Assembly (NCBI RefSeq): GCF_036178845.1
Contig: NZ_CP108070.1
Location: 11,408,001 to 11,472,000 of the forward strand
Length of the DNA stretch: 64,000 nucleotides
Direction of reading: 5' to 3'
Source of the DNA: Streptomyces sp. NBC_00271
Lineage (GTDB): Bacteria > Actinomycetota > Actinomycetes > Streptomycetales > Streptomycetaceae
Shown: piece by piece, positions 43,299 to 53,009 of the stretch
Layout of the letters: each line of letters opens with the position of its first letter
How positions within the stretch are numbered: position 1 is the stretch's first letter
Translations under genes and position numbers: made by a program
The notes under the pieces: generated by a model
Seen by the model: the letters and a program-made list of their open reading frames with translations, nothing else
What the model was told of the DNA's origin: nothing
Databases searched by the model: none

Positions 43299-43654
43299 AA
43301 GACCTCACTGAGCGGACGCTACTTGGGGCAGAGTGCCGCTGTCGGGCCAGCCAGCTGGAGGCGTACTCTCCTTAGCGTTGTTTGCGATCTGGCGTTTAAG
43401 GTCCGCCTGTTGGCGAGGGGCATCTCTTCTCGCGGCGTAAATTTTGGCCAGCTGCTCGATCGCGTCCGGCTGCGGCGAGTGCCGCCCATGAGCCTCGAAG
43501 TCTCGTGACGATCTGTCGGCCCCTTCGGTGGGCCGTTTCGGCTTGTCGGGGCGGTGGTGGGCATGTTGGCGGCCCGGCTTTCGCGTCGGGTGGGCGTCGG
43601 GTTCCACGGCTCCGGGGGCGTTCTGCTGCTCGTCGGGGTGGATCGTTTCGCTGG
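43299..43654. other. No gene recognised
   Basis: About 350 bases between the IS5 end and the IS1380 remnant; frames are short or lack signatures. Confidence 0.4.
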
Positions 43655-44393
43655 TCAGTCGGGGTTCGGCAGGGCCTGGAGCCGGGTGAAGGCCGTGGTG
43701 ATCACGTCGGTCCAGGGCCAATGGCGGGCCAAGCAGAGGATGCGTCGGCGGCCGGTGGTGACCAGGCGGGCGGCGGCGGTGAACAGCCGCAGCCGGAGGC
43801 GCTTGGGCTCCCAGCGGCGCGCTCGGCCGGGCAGGGCGAGCATCGGCATCCATGCCAGCAGCTCCAGGGCGAGCTGGACGATCTCCAGCCAGCCTGGTTC
43901 TGGGCGGTGCGGTGCAGTGGCAGGTTGCGCAGGCCAGTGTCGCGAGCGGCGCGGATCCGGTCCTCGGCGCGGGCGCGCTGGCGGTGCCGCAGTTCCAAGA
44001 GCGCGATCGCGGTGCCCGTGGTGTTGGCGGCGAAGCAGGTCAGACGCATGCCGTCGGCGTCGGTGAACCTCAACTGCGCGCCGGGGTGGGGTCGTTCCTT
44101 GCGCACGATCAACCGCATCCCGGCTGGCCAGCCTTTGAGGACGTCACCGGCCAGTTCGGCCACCCAGGCACCGTCGCGAACCTGGCCGTCGGGTTCGACC
44201 GCCACCGTCCAGGCCGACTCCGGGACCCGCAGCACGGCGTGGTGGACCGCGTCGGTGATCGTCATCCCGACCGAGTAGGACAGCCACCGGCCGCGCCTGG
44301 TGAGCCAGTCGAGGAACTCGTGGGTGCCGCCGGCGGAGTCGGTGCGGATCAGGGTCTGCCGACCGCGTCGGTACTCGTGAAAGCCCGAGGTTA
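43655..44393 (-). pseudogene. IS1380-family transposase, 5'-truncated and frameshifted
   Basis: Minus strand: RRGRQTLIRTDSAGGTHEFL contains the first catalytic Asp; RGRWLSYSVGMTITDAVHHA, GDVLKGWPAGMRLIVRKERP, LRFTDADGMRLTCFAANTTG and LRHRQRARAEDRIRAARDTG follow in one frame up to GLRNLPLHRTAQNQ. A shift near 43885 leads to MPMLALPGRARRWEPKRLRL and WPWTDVITTAFTRLQALPNP. The N-terminus is replaced at 44393 by an IS5 piece on the other strand. Confidence 0.85.
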
Positions 44394-44570
44394 GATCAAA
44401 GGCCGCAAGCGCCGTCTGATCACGGACGCCCTCGGCCTGATCCTCGCCGTGATCGTCACAGCCGCCTCCGTACACGACACGGCCGACGGCATCCGGCTGC
44501 TCGACGAGTTCACCATCGCGCGCCCCGGCGTGTGCAAGGTCTGGGCCGACGGCGCACGCCTGTCGATCCT
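44394..44570 (+). pseudogene. IS5-family transposase, internal fragment
   Basis: IKGRKRRLITDALGLILAVI followed by VTAASVHDTADGIRLLDEFT and VCKVWADGA: the second catalytic-Asp region (VWADGGY) of DDE_Tnp_1-type IS5 transposases, cut immediately afterwards. Joins the IS1380 remnant on its left and lies just before duplication arm 2. Confidence 0.75.
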
Positions 44571-44707
44571 GTGCATCTTGGACATGAGCCGCAAGACATC
44601 ACCCATCGACGTATCGGAGAACCACCTCTTCACCCTCCAGCCGGCGCTCCGCGGACTGACCAACCCGCAAGCACCTTCACTCGTCGCAGCGATCGTCGTC
44701 AACGGCA

Positions 44708-45757
44708 ATCTGCCGATCTCCAGTTCCTGGTCGCGCCGCAGGTCACCCGCGCTGCCCGGCCGTCCTCGCTCTGGATCAGCCTGGCACCCGGACCATCCGA
44801 AGACGCCGTGTGCCGTCGTTGCGCACACTCGCGCGCTTCCCGTGCGTGGTTCGTGAACCCTTTTTCCGGGCTGGGTGAACCTGAACGGTGCCGTGTGCGT
44901 AATGCTCTTCGTCCGCCCCAGTCGGGCGATGACGGACCGGCGGCTTTCTTGACGGGCAGGAGGAACGGTGCAACGTTCGCTGAACATGGTGGGCGGTATC
45001 TTCGTAGGGGGCGCGCTGGCCCTGACACTTGGCGCGCTGGTCTATCCGTCAATGCTCGGAGTTGACACCGTGTCGACCTCGAACGACCGGATCATCGCCA
45101 ACACCCAGTGGGGGCCGTTGACCGAGGGTGACCGGGCTTTTGTGGTGGCGGTGCGCGCTGCCGGTCTGTGGGAGCACCCGGTGGGGCAGATCGGCCTCCA
45201 GAAGGGGCAGAGCAAGGGGGTCCTCATCGCCAGTCAGCACCTGATCGACGGGCACGCGGCGCTGGACGAGACCTGCCGCAAGATCGCACCGATGCTGAAC
45301 GTGACGCTGCCCAACGTGGCCAGCCCGCAGCAGGAAGGTTTCGTCACCGCCCTCAAGGCGGACACCGGCAAGCAGTTCGACATCGACTTCGCGAACATTC
45401 TTCGCCAGACGCACGGTTCGATCTTCAACACCGTGGCAAAGATCCGCTCGACGACGAAGAACACCCTGGTGCGCGCCCTGGCCGACCAGGCCAACGACAC
45501 CGTCCTGGATCACATCACGGTGATGGAGAAGACCGGCCTGGTCGACTTCGACACCACGCTGTTCAAGCAGACCACCCCGCCGAAGCTGCCCAAGTCGGAC
45601 ATGACCCCGCCGGTCCCGCCCGCCGGCCAGCCCCCCCATCGTCCTCCCTCCGCCGCCGAACGCCACATCCACCCCGGTAGACCTGGGCCCGGCCCTGAAC
45701 GGCCAGCCCGCCAAGGGCAGTTAGACGCTGTTCCTCGTATCCCCCGGCATGGGTGAG
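44708..45757. repeat. Inverted duplication, arm 2 (about 1.05 kb)
   Basis: Reverse-complement copy of 13718-14760, starting at CTGCCGATCTCCAGTTCCTG and ending at CGTATCCCCCGGCATGGGTG. Differences are scattered single bases plus one extra C in the tract at 45631-45637. Bounded by IS5 fragments on both sides, which suggests transposition-linked duplication. Confidence 0.9.
44968..45756 (+). CDS. DUF4142 domain protein (copy 2, altered C-terminus)
   Basis: 262 residues. Identical to copy 1 through most of the membrane anchor and DUF4142 domain, with rare substitutions (SKGVLIASQH here, SKGVLTASQH in copy 1). After PPVPPAGQPP a C7 tract (six Cs in copy 1) shifts the frame, replacing IVLPPPPNATSTPVDLG by HRPPSAAERHIHPGRPG and lengthening the tail. 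The helical domain is intact, so the protein may still work; the shift confirms this as the derived copy. Confidence 0.75.
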   Translation: MQRSLNMVGGIFVGGALALTLGALVYPSMLGVDTVSTSNDRIIANTQWGPLTEGDRAFVVAVRAAGLWEHPVGQIGLQKGQSKGVLIASQHLIDGHAALDETCRKIAPMLNVTLPNVASPQQEGFVTALKADTGKQFDIDFANILRQTHGSIFNTVAKIRSTTKNTLVRALADQANDTVLDHITVMEKTGLVDFDTTLFKQTTPPKLPKSDMTPPVPPAGQPPHRPPSAAERHIHPGRPGPGPERPARQGQLDAVPRIPRHG

Positions 45758-45789
45758 GTGTGGGGGCCAGGCTGGCTGTACGGGTCGTG

Positions 45790-45895
45790 GGGATCTGGCG
45801 CATGCGCAGTGGGATCGGCTGGACGGGTGTGCAGCGGTGGGATCTGCTGGAGCGGTTCGGGCCATGGGAGACGGTCTATAAACACCCCGGTGGGA
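45790..45895 (+). pseudogene. IS5-family transposase, N-terminal scrap
   Basis: MRSGIGWTGVQRWDLLERFG followed by PWETVYK resembles the N-terminal 'RTGxPWRDLPERFGPWxTVYKR' region of IS5 transposases. Thirty-odd codons; adjacent frames are scrambled. Confidence 0.45.
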
Positions 45896-46228
45896 TGGGT
45901 CAGTGGCGCGGTTCTGATTGGTGGTTGTTCCTTCGAGCCAGCCACAACCGCAGATGCATGCTTTCCAGGCAGTGGGGAAGCTGCGTGATGGCGCAGCGAG
46001 TCTAGCCGCGGCCGGAATGGGCGTCGCCTTCAAGGAAATGGGAGAGTCCCTGGTGCGAACGGCAGCGGGTGTCCCGTTTCTTTACGTGAATGGCCGCCAT
46101 GGGAGGGACGGCAGTAATACGACTCGGTTCGTCAATGCCAACATCAGTTCGGTCGGGTATGCGGCCATCGGGACGACTACGGGGAGAAACCTAGCTTGAC
46201 TCTGTCGGAGATCTTGGTGACGCCGAGG
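45896..46228. other. No convincing gene
   Basis: An open frame ending at 46199 (LAAAGMGVAFKEMGESLVRT; RHGRDGSNTTRFVNANISSV) starts without a ribosome site inside transposase scrap. It may be a fragment; no family recognised. Confidence 0.35.
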
Positions 46229-47790
46229 TCAACGGCTGACGGCTCGCCAGAACTTCAGCCGAGGGAATCCGTGCTGGTCCAGGAAGTCCTGGAATGCGGT
46301 AGGCGGCCGGGACGGGGGTGCTTCGCCGGTCGACGGCAGACCGCTGAGGCGCTCGATGTTCACAGCGATGGCCGTGAATACGTGCTGCAAGTGGGCCTTC
46401 GGTTGTTCCCGGCAGCGGCAGCGGCGCATGCCGTGTCCATGGGCGAACTCGTTGACGGTGCCCTTCACCCCAGAGTGAACCGCAAAACGGGCTTGCCAAT
46501 CGGGCGTCTGCTGTTCGGCGCGAATGCGGACTTGCAGGTCGCGGAGCTCCCGCGGGGGAAAGCTCACGTTCTGGACGGTTTCACGGGAGGTGGCGCACCG
46601 AGCGCGGACCGGCCAGGGCTGACACTGCCCCTGGGTGAACCGCGCCACGACCAGCGGCGCCGCGGTGGGCGAGGAGGTCGGGTAGGGCCATGCCATCCTC
46701 CCTTGCTGCCCGGGCCCTGAGGGCAGGTCACCTGTCGGCGGTCGAAGTCGATGAGGAAGTCGTCCCGGCCGAAGCCCTCGTTCTGGCGGTGCTGGCGGGC
46801 GGGGTTGCCCGGCAGCGGCCCGGTGACCGTGACCTGGTGCTCCCGGGCGCCCTGGTCCACGTGGACCAGGGAGGGTGTAGCCACCGTCGAGCAAGTGCTC
46901 GGCGGGCAGCAGCTCGCGGCGCCGCAGCCGGGTGTGGATGCCGGGCGGGGCCTGGGCGTCGTAGGCGGTGGCCGCAGTGGTGGCCACATCCGTGATCACG
47001 TCGGCCCCATCAGCGGTGCAGATCTCAGTGAGTGCGTGACAAATCCCTTCCAGCGGGTTATCTGCCCGCGACGGGCCTAGCGGGCCGTCAGGTCGTAGGG
47101 AGAGACGATCGCGACCGACGAGGGCGGCAGTCCGCTGCCCTCGTCGGTGTGCCAGCGCAGGCGGTCTGCCGCGTCGCGGTCCAAGCTATGCGGCACATCG
47201 TCGTGCAGAACTACCTTGCCGGTGGTGTTGATCCTGGTCTTGGGCCGGGTGGGGTACTGGCCCGGGCGGACCGGACGGCCGTAGCGGCGCCCTCACTGCT
47301 CGTCGACCAGGCCGGCCGGCAGGTGTGGGTCGGTGCTGGCGAGCTCTTCCAGGCGGCCCGCACCGCCTCGGTGACCAGCTGCGGCCGGGTCAAGCTGCGC
47401 ACCGAGGCCAGGACATGGGTGGAATCGGTGCGCTGCGTGGTGCGTTCACACACGAGCTCGGCCTCCTTGAGACGGGTCGGCGCGGGGTCCAGGAGCCGGT
47501 CGGCACGGTCGCCCTCAGCGACGCGCTTGCGGAAGTCGGACAACACGCTGTGGTGGAAGCCTGGATCGTCGAGCTCCAGCGCGGGGGCGTACTTGAAGTC
47601 GATGCGGCAGCGCACCGTCTCGGCCGCCTGTCGGTCGGAAAAATTGAGCAGGAACTGCAGCACGTTCGCGGTGGCGAGTTGGGCGGGCGAGAGGCCCGGA
47701 CGCTCATCTCGCGGGTACCGGTCAGCGAAATACTCGCCGTTCCACAGTCCGTCGAGGCGGTCACGTACTCATATCGCCGTCGTACCGTCC
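46229..47790 (-). pseudogene. IS1182-family transposase, frameshifted
   Basis: Minus strand: LQFLLNFSDRQAAETVRCRI, DFKYAPALELDDPGFHHSVL, LSDFRKRVAEGDRADRLLDP and TTQRTDSTHVLASVRSLTRP (first Asp), then after frame changes [20 protein letters not shown] and [20 protein letters not shown], and finally [40 protein letters not shown] and [10 protein letters not shown]. All parts of IS1182 are recognisable but spread over at least three frames. Confidence 0.85.
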
Positions 47791-47961
47791 GGGTTGCTCG
47801 CCCGCGCGAGCTGCGCGGTCAGAGACGGGACCTGTTCACCAGAACGGGGACGGAGGGACACCGGGCACGTCTACAACGGCATCGGTTTTCGAAACAGCCC
47901 GAGCATGCCTGCTGATCAGGCTGCGGCACCGGAAGGCTCCAAGATTCCCGACAGAGTCAAG

Positions 47962-49533
47962 CTAGTGCTCTGTGGAATCGGTATGTGGGGCGGCTCGGCT
48001 GCGTAGTGTGATGAGGGCCAGCAGTGCGGAGAACAGTGCGGCCGAGCCGCAGACGACGAAGCCGATGGAGTAGCCGTGGCCGAGGGCGTCCAGGGCGAGT
48101 GGGTGTAGGTCGGCCAGTTTTGGTGACGTTGTGGAGGCGCCGTTGACCGCGAGTGGGCCACCCTCGTCGAGTACGGCCGTGCCTGCGCCTTTCAGCGCCC
48201 CGGGCAGGGCGGAGTCGTGCAGGGAGTCGGAGAAGTTGCTCGCCGCGCGGCTCAGGGCCACGGCGCCGATGATGGCCGGCCCGAGGGTGAAGCCGAAGTC
48301 TCGCAGCAGGTTGGTGGTGGCGCTGGCCATGCCGGCCAGGTGCACTGGCACGGTGTTGACGGCCGTTGCCGTGATGGACGTGACGGTGATCGCGAAGCCT
48401 AGGCCGACGAGGCCGAGCGGCAGGATCAGTGAGGTGAAGGCGCTGTCGGTGATCGGCAGTGTGGCTGCCCAGTAGTCTCCCGCTGCGATCAGCAGCAGCC
48501 CCGCGCCGAGCAGCAGCCCGGGTGCTGCGGTTCTCAGCAGCCGTTCCGTCAGTGGCAGCATTACCAGTGTGATGCCGTTGAGCAGGACGAATGCCAGGGC
48601 TGTCCGCATCGGGGCCTGGTCCTGCACCGGGCCGAGTCGGATGCTGACGGAGTAGGCGGTGCCCAGGAAGGCGAACATGCCCACCACGGCCACGACCGAG
48701 GCCACCGCGAAGGCGCGGTTGCGGAACAGGTCCAGGCGTAGGAGGGGGGACTTGGCGCGTTTCTCGGCGAGGACGAAGGCGGCGAGGAACACGGCCGCGA
48801 GGGCGAAGGCGATGATGATCGAGGGTGAGGCCCAGCCGTCCGTCGGGCCCTGGATGATGGCGTAGAGCAGGGAGAACAGGCCGAGACCGATGGTCAGTTG
48901 GCCCGCTATGTCGAGTGAACGCCCTGCGGGGGCGCTGGAGTTGACGGCGAACAGGGCGCTGACGGCGGCGCTTGCCGCTGCGATGGCGGTGACCACGACG
49001 AATGACCATCGCCACGAGCCGTAGGTGGCGGTGATGCCTCCGAGTAGCGGGGCGAGGAATCCGCCGGTGGAGAGCAGGGCTGCCCACATCGCGATGACCC
49101 GGGCCCGCTGTGCGGGCGAGGTGGTGCCGGCGGCCAGGACGGCCAGCGAGGTCGGGAACAGGGCGGCGGCGCCCAGGCCTGCCAGGGCCTGTCCGGCCCA
49201 GAGTTGGTGGATGCCGGAGGCGGTGGCGCTGACCAGCTCGCCCGCGGCCAGCAGTGAAGCGCCGCCGATCAGCAGCCGCTTGCGGCCGAAGAGGTCGCCG
49301 AGCAGGCCGAAGGTCAGTTCCAGTACGGCGACCGGGAGCAGGAAGGCGTCGGAGATCCAGGTGAGCTGCGAGCCGACCGGGTGCAGGTCGGACTGGAACA
49401 GGCCGTTGAGGGTGGCCGGTATGGCCAGACCGATCTGGGCGAGGCAGACGGCGAGGAGACCGGCGACCAGGGTGCCGGTGGTCAGGCCTCGGCCGGTGGC
49501 GGTTCTGGTGGAGGGTTCGGTCGTCATTGACAC
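47962..49533 (-). CDS. MFS exporter, DHA2 (14-TMS) drug:H+ antiporter family
   Basis: 523 residues with about 14 hydrophobic helices. Motif A-like LTFGLLGDLFGRKRLLIGGA between helices 2 and 3, FPTSLAVLAAGTTSPAQRAR, and the antiporter motif C-like LLSTGGFLAPLLGGITATYG. DHA2 exporters expel drugs, dyes or own metabolites. GTG 49533 is favoured: GGAG lies six bases upstream; ATG 49527 is the alternative. Fifty bases separate it from the secreted hydrolase upstream, with the PaaX-type regulator further upstream, all on one strand. Confidence 0.88.
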   Translation of the reverse strand: MSMTTEPSTRTATGRGLTTGTLVAGLLAVCLAQIGLAIPATLNGLFQSDLHPVGSQLTWISDAFLLPVAVLELTFGLLGDLFGRKRLLIGGASLLAAGELVSATASGIHQLWAGQALAGLGAAALFPTSLAVLAAGTTSPAQRARVIAMWAALLSTGGFLAPLLGGITATYGSWRWSFVVVTAIAAASAAVSALFAVNSSAPAGRSLDIAGQLTIGLGLFSLLYAIIQGPTDGWASPSIIIAFALAAVFLAAFVLAEKRAKSPLLRLDLFRNRAFAVASVVAVVGMFAFLGTAYSVSIRLGPVQDQAPMRTALAFVLLNGITLVMLPLTERLLRTAAPGLLLGAGLLLIAAGDYWAATLPITDSAFTSLILPLGLVGLGFAITVTSITATAVNTVPVHLAGMASATTNLLRDFGFTLGPAIIGAVALSRAASNFSDSLHDSALPGALKGAGTAVLDEGGPLAVNGASTTSPKLADLHPLALDALGHGYSIGFVVCGSAALFSALLALITLRSRAAPHTDSTEH

Positions 49534-49584
49534 GGAGGGCTCCTGAGGCGCGCGAGCTTGGGACGGGGAGAGGACGCTTCGGGA

Positions 49585-50937
49585 TCAGCGGGTACCGGTC
49601 AGACGATTCGGCCGGTAGTCGGTGAAGGCGGCGCCGTCGAGGCCCAGTTCGTCGGCGCTGTGCTGGAGTTCGGCGGTGGTGGCGGAGTTGTTCCAGTGCC
49701 CGGTGTCCAGCCGGTGCTCCACGGCGTGCAGAGCGGCGAGTACTTCTGCGGTGGTGAAGTTGCAGTGGCTCTGGCGTGCCACATAGGCCTGTCGCAGCAG
49801 CGTGGAGTCTCCGGCCCTGCGCACCCGCCCGGCGAAGGCCGATTCCTGTTCGACGGGCACCAGTTGGTCGGCGGTGGTGTGGATGTCGAGCAGCGGCACG
49901 TCCAGGCCCTGTCCGGCGGTGGAGGTCCGCTTCAGATGAGCCACTGCGGCCGGGTCGGCTGTGATGTCGGCACTGTGGGTGAGCCGGTTCAGGTCATTGC
50001 GCAGGTCGAGCCCGGCGCCGCGGTAGAGCGCCTCGACCTGCTTGGCGTGGGCGGACTTGCGCAGCAGCCCGGCGTAGTCGACGCCCTTGTTCCAGGACGT
50101 GTTGCCGCCGGCGGACTGCTCCACCGACCAGCGCGCCGGGACGATGAACCCGAGCAGGCCCTGTGCCAGCCATGCGTACTGCTGCTCCTCCTGGCCCGCG
50201 AAGTCGTCGCGCGAGGGCGGTTGCCGACCGGGAGCCCAGTCGGCCAGATTGAGGTAGGCGGCGGCCAGGGCGATTCGGGCGCGTCCCGCCGGGGTCTGCT
50301 GCGCCGATTCCACCGCCTTCGTGAGCCGGTCGGCGACGGCGCCGGCGTCGGTCTGGCTGTCCAGGTTCACGAGCTTGTCGGCATCGGCGGGGTCGAAGAA
50401 CGTGGCCAGGGTGTACTCGGCGTCCAGTTGGTAGTTGTCCAGATCTACGCCGCCCGCGACCAGTCCGCACAGGCCGAGCGCACCGTCGACGCGGCCCGCG
50501 CCGTCGCGGGCGATCTGGGCGTTGATGAGGCCGCCCATGGACTGGCCCACCGAGATGACCCGGGTTGGTGTGCCGACCTGTCGGCGGAAGGCGGTGAGTG
50601 CGGCGAACTGATCCCGCTCGGCCGAGTCGAGCGCCCACATCGAGCCGTTCGGGTCGTAGGAGGAGCCGACGAGGGCGTAGCCGGCGTCCAGCAGGGCCTG
50701 GCGTACCGCGGTTGACGGGGCGTCGGCAGCGGTGGTCGGTCCGAAGCCGTGGCTGAACAGCAGCAGGCTGCCGTTCCACTGCGCGGGCTTGTCCGCGATC
50801 CAGGTGGCGCCGTCGGACAGCGTGCCCGAGTAGTGGCCTTCCGTGGTGGCGTGGGCGCCGGTCGCCGGCCCGATCAGGGCTGTCGCGAGAGCGGTTGCAC
50901 TGGCGGCGGCGAGGGTCGAAAAACGGGGTCGGGGCAT
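49585..50937 (-). CDS. Secreted alpha/beta hydrolase
   Basis: 450 residues. Sec signal peptide at 1-31 (STLAAASATALATALIGPAT, cleavage near AHA-TT). Nucleophile elbow ISVGQSMGGLINAQIARDG with Ser in GQSMG; the probable acid is in LDIHTTADQLVPVEQESAF and the His in YVARQSHCNFTTAEVLAALH. The central region (150-330) is a large lid. It resembles extracellular esterase/tannase-like hydrolases; substrate unknown. Likely co-expressed with the downstream MFS exporter. Confidence 0.85.
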   Translation of the reverse strand: MPRPRFSTLAAASATALATALIGPATGAHATTEGHYSGTLSDGATWIADKPAQWNGSLLLFSHGFGPTTAADAPSTAVRQALLDAGYALVGSSYDPNGSMWALDSAERDQFAALTAFRRQVGTPTRVISVGQSMGGLINAQIARDGAGRVDGALGLCGLVAGGVDLDNYQLDAEYTLATFFDPADADKLVNLDSQTDAGAVADRLTKAVESAQQTPAGRARIALAAAYLNLADWAPGRQPPSRDDFAGQEEQQYAWLAQGLLGFIVPARWSVEQSAGGNTSWNKGVDYAGLLRKSAHAKQVEALYRGAGLDLRNDLNRLTHSADITADPAAVAHLKRTSTAGQGLDVPLLDIHTTADQLVPVEQESAFAGRVRRAGDSTLLRQAYVARQSHCNFTTAEVLAALHAVEHRLDTGHWNNSATTAELQHSADELGLDGAAFTDYRPNRLTGTR

Positions 50938-51110
50938 GGCGGCGGCTCCGCGAGTCGAGGGGGGACCGAGTGGGGGAGCGAGCTGGAAGAGCGCTGCGAA
51001 TGTAGGGCTCTTTTTTCATTGCCGTCAATAGAGTGACCAATAATGCGGCAGACGGGTCCGCGTGTGGATGCACGGGACTCGGGAGCGGACGGGTGGGGGC
51101 TGGGTGCGGA

Positions 51111-51965
51111 TCAGTCCAGCGTCAGGGTGTCGAGCAACCGGGCGGCCGCGCGCGCGGCTGGGCGTTCCCAGCGGCCGGCCAGGCCGCGGAAGACGGTCTC
51201 CGCCTGAGCGGCGGGCCAGTCCCCCGGAAGGTGCTCGGCGGGCAGATGCGGGTCCCGTCGCACCAGGTCCAGCCAGTCGGTGTGCAGCAGGAGCTGGCCT
51301 GCGAGTTCGTCGCCGGAGACCGCTGCGGGAAGCGGGTCGGTGCGGTCCCAGCGCTCCAGGAACGCCCGGTACCGTGCGCCGATGGCCGGCACGTCGAACG
51401 CCTGCTCCAGCACCTCGCGGACGTCGGTCGGCGACTCCACTTCCGCCCGGAACACCCGCAGATACGGCTCCAGACCGAGACCCGCCACCATCTCACGGAC
51501 GTCGACGCGCGCCGGGGCCACCCACAGGCCGTTCTGCAGCGGGCCGAAGCCCGCCCAGATCAGCCGGGAGCGCAGGTCGTGCCGTTCGCGACTCCATGCC
51601 TCGGGCAGCGAGAAGCCCACCATCGTCCACCGGCCGTCCCAGTCCCGGTTCACCGCGCCGGTCCGCCAGATACGGTCCCTGCCGTCCGTCAGAACCTGGA
51701 CGGCGTGCGGCGTCAGTCCGAAGTAGGTCTTCCGGCCCTGGCGACGACGCTCCAGCAGACCGCGTTTGACCATCCGGTTCAAGGTGGTCCGCACCGCCTC
51801 CTCGCTACTGCCCAACCTCCCAAGAGCAGCGATCACGCTCCCCGACGACACGGCGATGGGCCGCCCCAGCACGTGAGCACCGAAGAACGTCAGCATCAGG
51901 GACTGGGTGCGCGGCTCGGGACCGCTCTCGGCGGTCGGTCCGGCGGCGACATCGACACTGGTCAC
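51111..51965 (-). CDS. PaaX-family transcriptional regulator
   Basis: About 284 residues. N-terminal winged helix SLMLTFFGAHVLGRPIAVSS, LGRLGSSEEAVRTTLNRMVK and RGLLERRRQGRKTYFGLTPH; then the PaaX central and C-terminal domains (RDWDGRWTMVGFSLPEAWSR, RLIWAGFGPLQNGLWVAPAR, VFRGLAGRWERP). PaaX of E. coli represses phenylacetate catabolism in response to phenylacetyl-CoA; no paa genes are here, so the ligand may be a CoA ester tied to the hydrolase/exporter pair downstream. Start GTG 51965 or 51971; neither has a strong ribosome site. Confidence 0.87.
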   Translation of the reverse strand: MTSVDVAAGPTAESGPEPRTQSLMLTFFGAHVLGRPIAVSSGSVIAALGRLGSSEEAVRTTLNRMVKRGLLERRRQGRKTYFGLTPHAVQVLTDGRDRIWRTGAVNRDWDGRWTMVGFSLPEAWSRERHDLRSRLIWAGFGPLQNGLWVAPARVDVREMVAGLGLEPYLRVFRAEVESPTDVREVLEQAFDVPAIGARYRAFLERWDRTDPLPAAVSGDELAGQLLLHTDWLDLVRRDPHLPAEHLPGDWPAAQAETVFRGLAGRWERPAARAAARLLDTLTLD

Positions 51966-52056
51966 CGACACAGCGTAGGCCCGGGGCGAGCGTGCACTGC
52001 CTCCACTCAGGAGAAATGTGTCATTTCTGTGACGGCAATTGAAGAATGGCCCGATA

Positions 52057-52416
52057 TTAGCGATCGAGACACGAAGGTGGAAGGCGAGGGGGGACCCAAG
52101 CCTCCGAAGGCAGAGCGTCCAGCAGCTCGGACGCACCGTCGAAGGCCGCGTACACGCCGGACCGGACGTCCTCGTCCTCGAGTTCATGCAGTGCGGCCAG
52201 GCACTCCTGCGGATCACGGTCCGGAACGACCTGCGCGAACGTTTCCATCGGCCTCGTCCGCAGGGCTACTTGGTGGACCTCATCGGGGTCGAGTCCGTAT
52301 CGCTCGGCCCACCCCCTCCAAATCCGGCGCTGGTTGTCCAGGGGGTCATTTAACGTGCCATCGACTTCGAACAGGACGTACCTTTTGGCTCCGAGCCGGG
52401 CAGGTGACGCACGCAT
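52057..52416 (-). pseudogene. HAD-family hydrolase, N-terminal fragment
   Basis: RYVLFEVDGTLNDPLDNQRR is HAD motif I, but the nucleophilic Asp (normally FDVDGTL) is Glu. AERYGLDPDEVHQVALRTRP, METFAQVVPDRD and VYAAFDGASELLDALPSEAW continue the cap domain. Motifs II-IV are missing: the frame ends at 52057. Truncation and nucleophile loss indicate a dead gene. Confidence 0.65.
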
Positions 52417-52622
52417 TCAAGGTCAGCAATAGGCGCGTTCGTGCAACGAGGCACCATGCGCCGCTGGAGTTCTGCACACGCTGCTCAGGACACCGGCGAG
52501 TGATTCGACATACCCCCGTGCGCCACTGTCCGTGAACAACTCGGACATGTTGAATCGAGGCCTGCTGACGCATTCCTCTCCTGGCCGAGGAGAGTGGCCG
52601 AGCGCCGGCACCAAGGGGGACC

Positions 52623-53006
52623 ATGACGATCAAACAGGTAATGCGTCGGGCTTTGGCAGCCGTGTGCGTGGCTCTCGCAGTCACCGCGGTGGGGGCCTAT
52701 CCGGCGACGGCCGATACCCGAGACGGGTGTACGTATCCGCGTGTGTGCTTCTACAAGACAGAGGCGGACTGGCAGGCGCGCAAGCCGACTGCAGCCTACA
52801 AGGATGTCACCAGCACCTACCAGCAGCTCGGCCCAAGGTCGTTCGGTTCCGTGGCAATCCTGAACTCGCGCAACGATGACGGCGCACTGCTGCACTTCGC
52901 CGACGGTGGCACGATGTGCCTGGAGCCGGATTACACCCTCTTCCCCGCCTACCCTGGGGCGCCACCGGTTGATGCGATCCGCATCATGGACTCTCCTACC
53001 TGTTGA
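52623..53006 (+). CDS. Small secreted cysteine-containing protein
   Basis: 127 residues, ATG preceded by GGGGGA. Sec signal peptide MRRALAAVCVALAVTAVGAY with cleavage about ATA-DTR, leaving roughly 96 residues with four cysteines (GCTYPRVCFYKTEADW, GGTMCLEPDYTLFP, terminal SPTC), probably two disulfides. It resembles small secreted Streptomyces proteins of the peptidase-inhibitor/beta-gamma-crystallin-like type, but I cannot assign a family. Confidence 0.65.
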   Translation: MTIKQVMRRALAAVCVALAVTAVGAYPATADTRDGCTYPRVCFYKTEADWQARKPTAAYKDVTSTYQQLGPRSFGSVAILNSRNDDGALLHFADGGTMCLEPDYTLFPAYPGAPPVDAIRIMDSPTC

Positions 53007-53009
53007 CGG

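Noticed and set aside
45918..46199. Open frame after the IS5 scrap
   Set aside because: Starts inside degraded transposase sequence without a ribosome site; no recognisable domain, so not called as a gene.
52420..52560. Possible second copy of the zinc-ribbon protein (SELFTDSGARGYVESLAGVL on minus)
   Set aside because: Only the short SGARGY motif matches; both zinc knuckles are absent.
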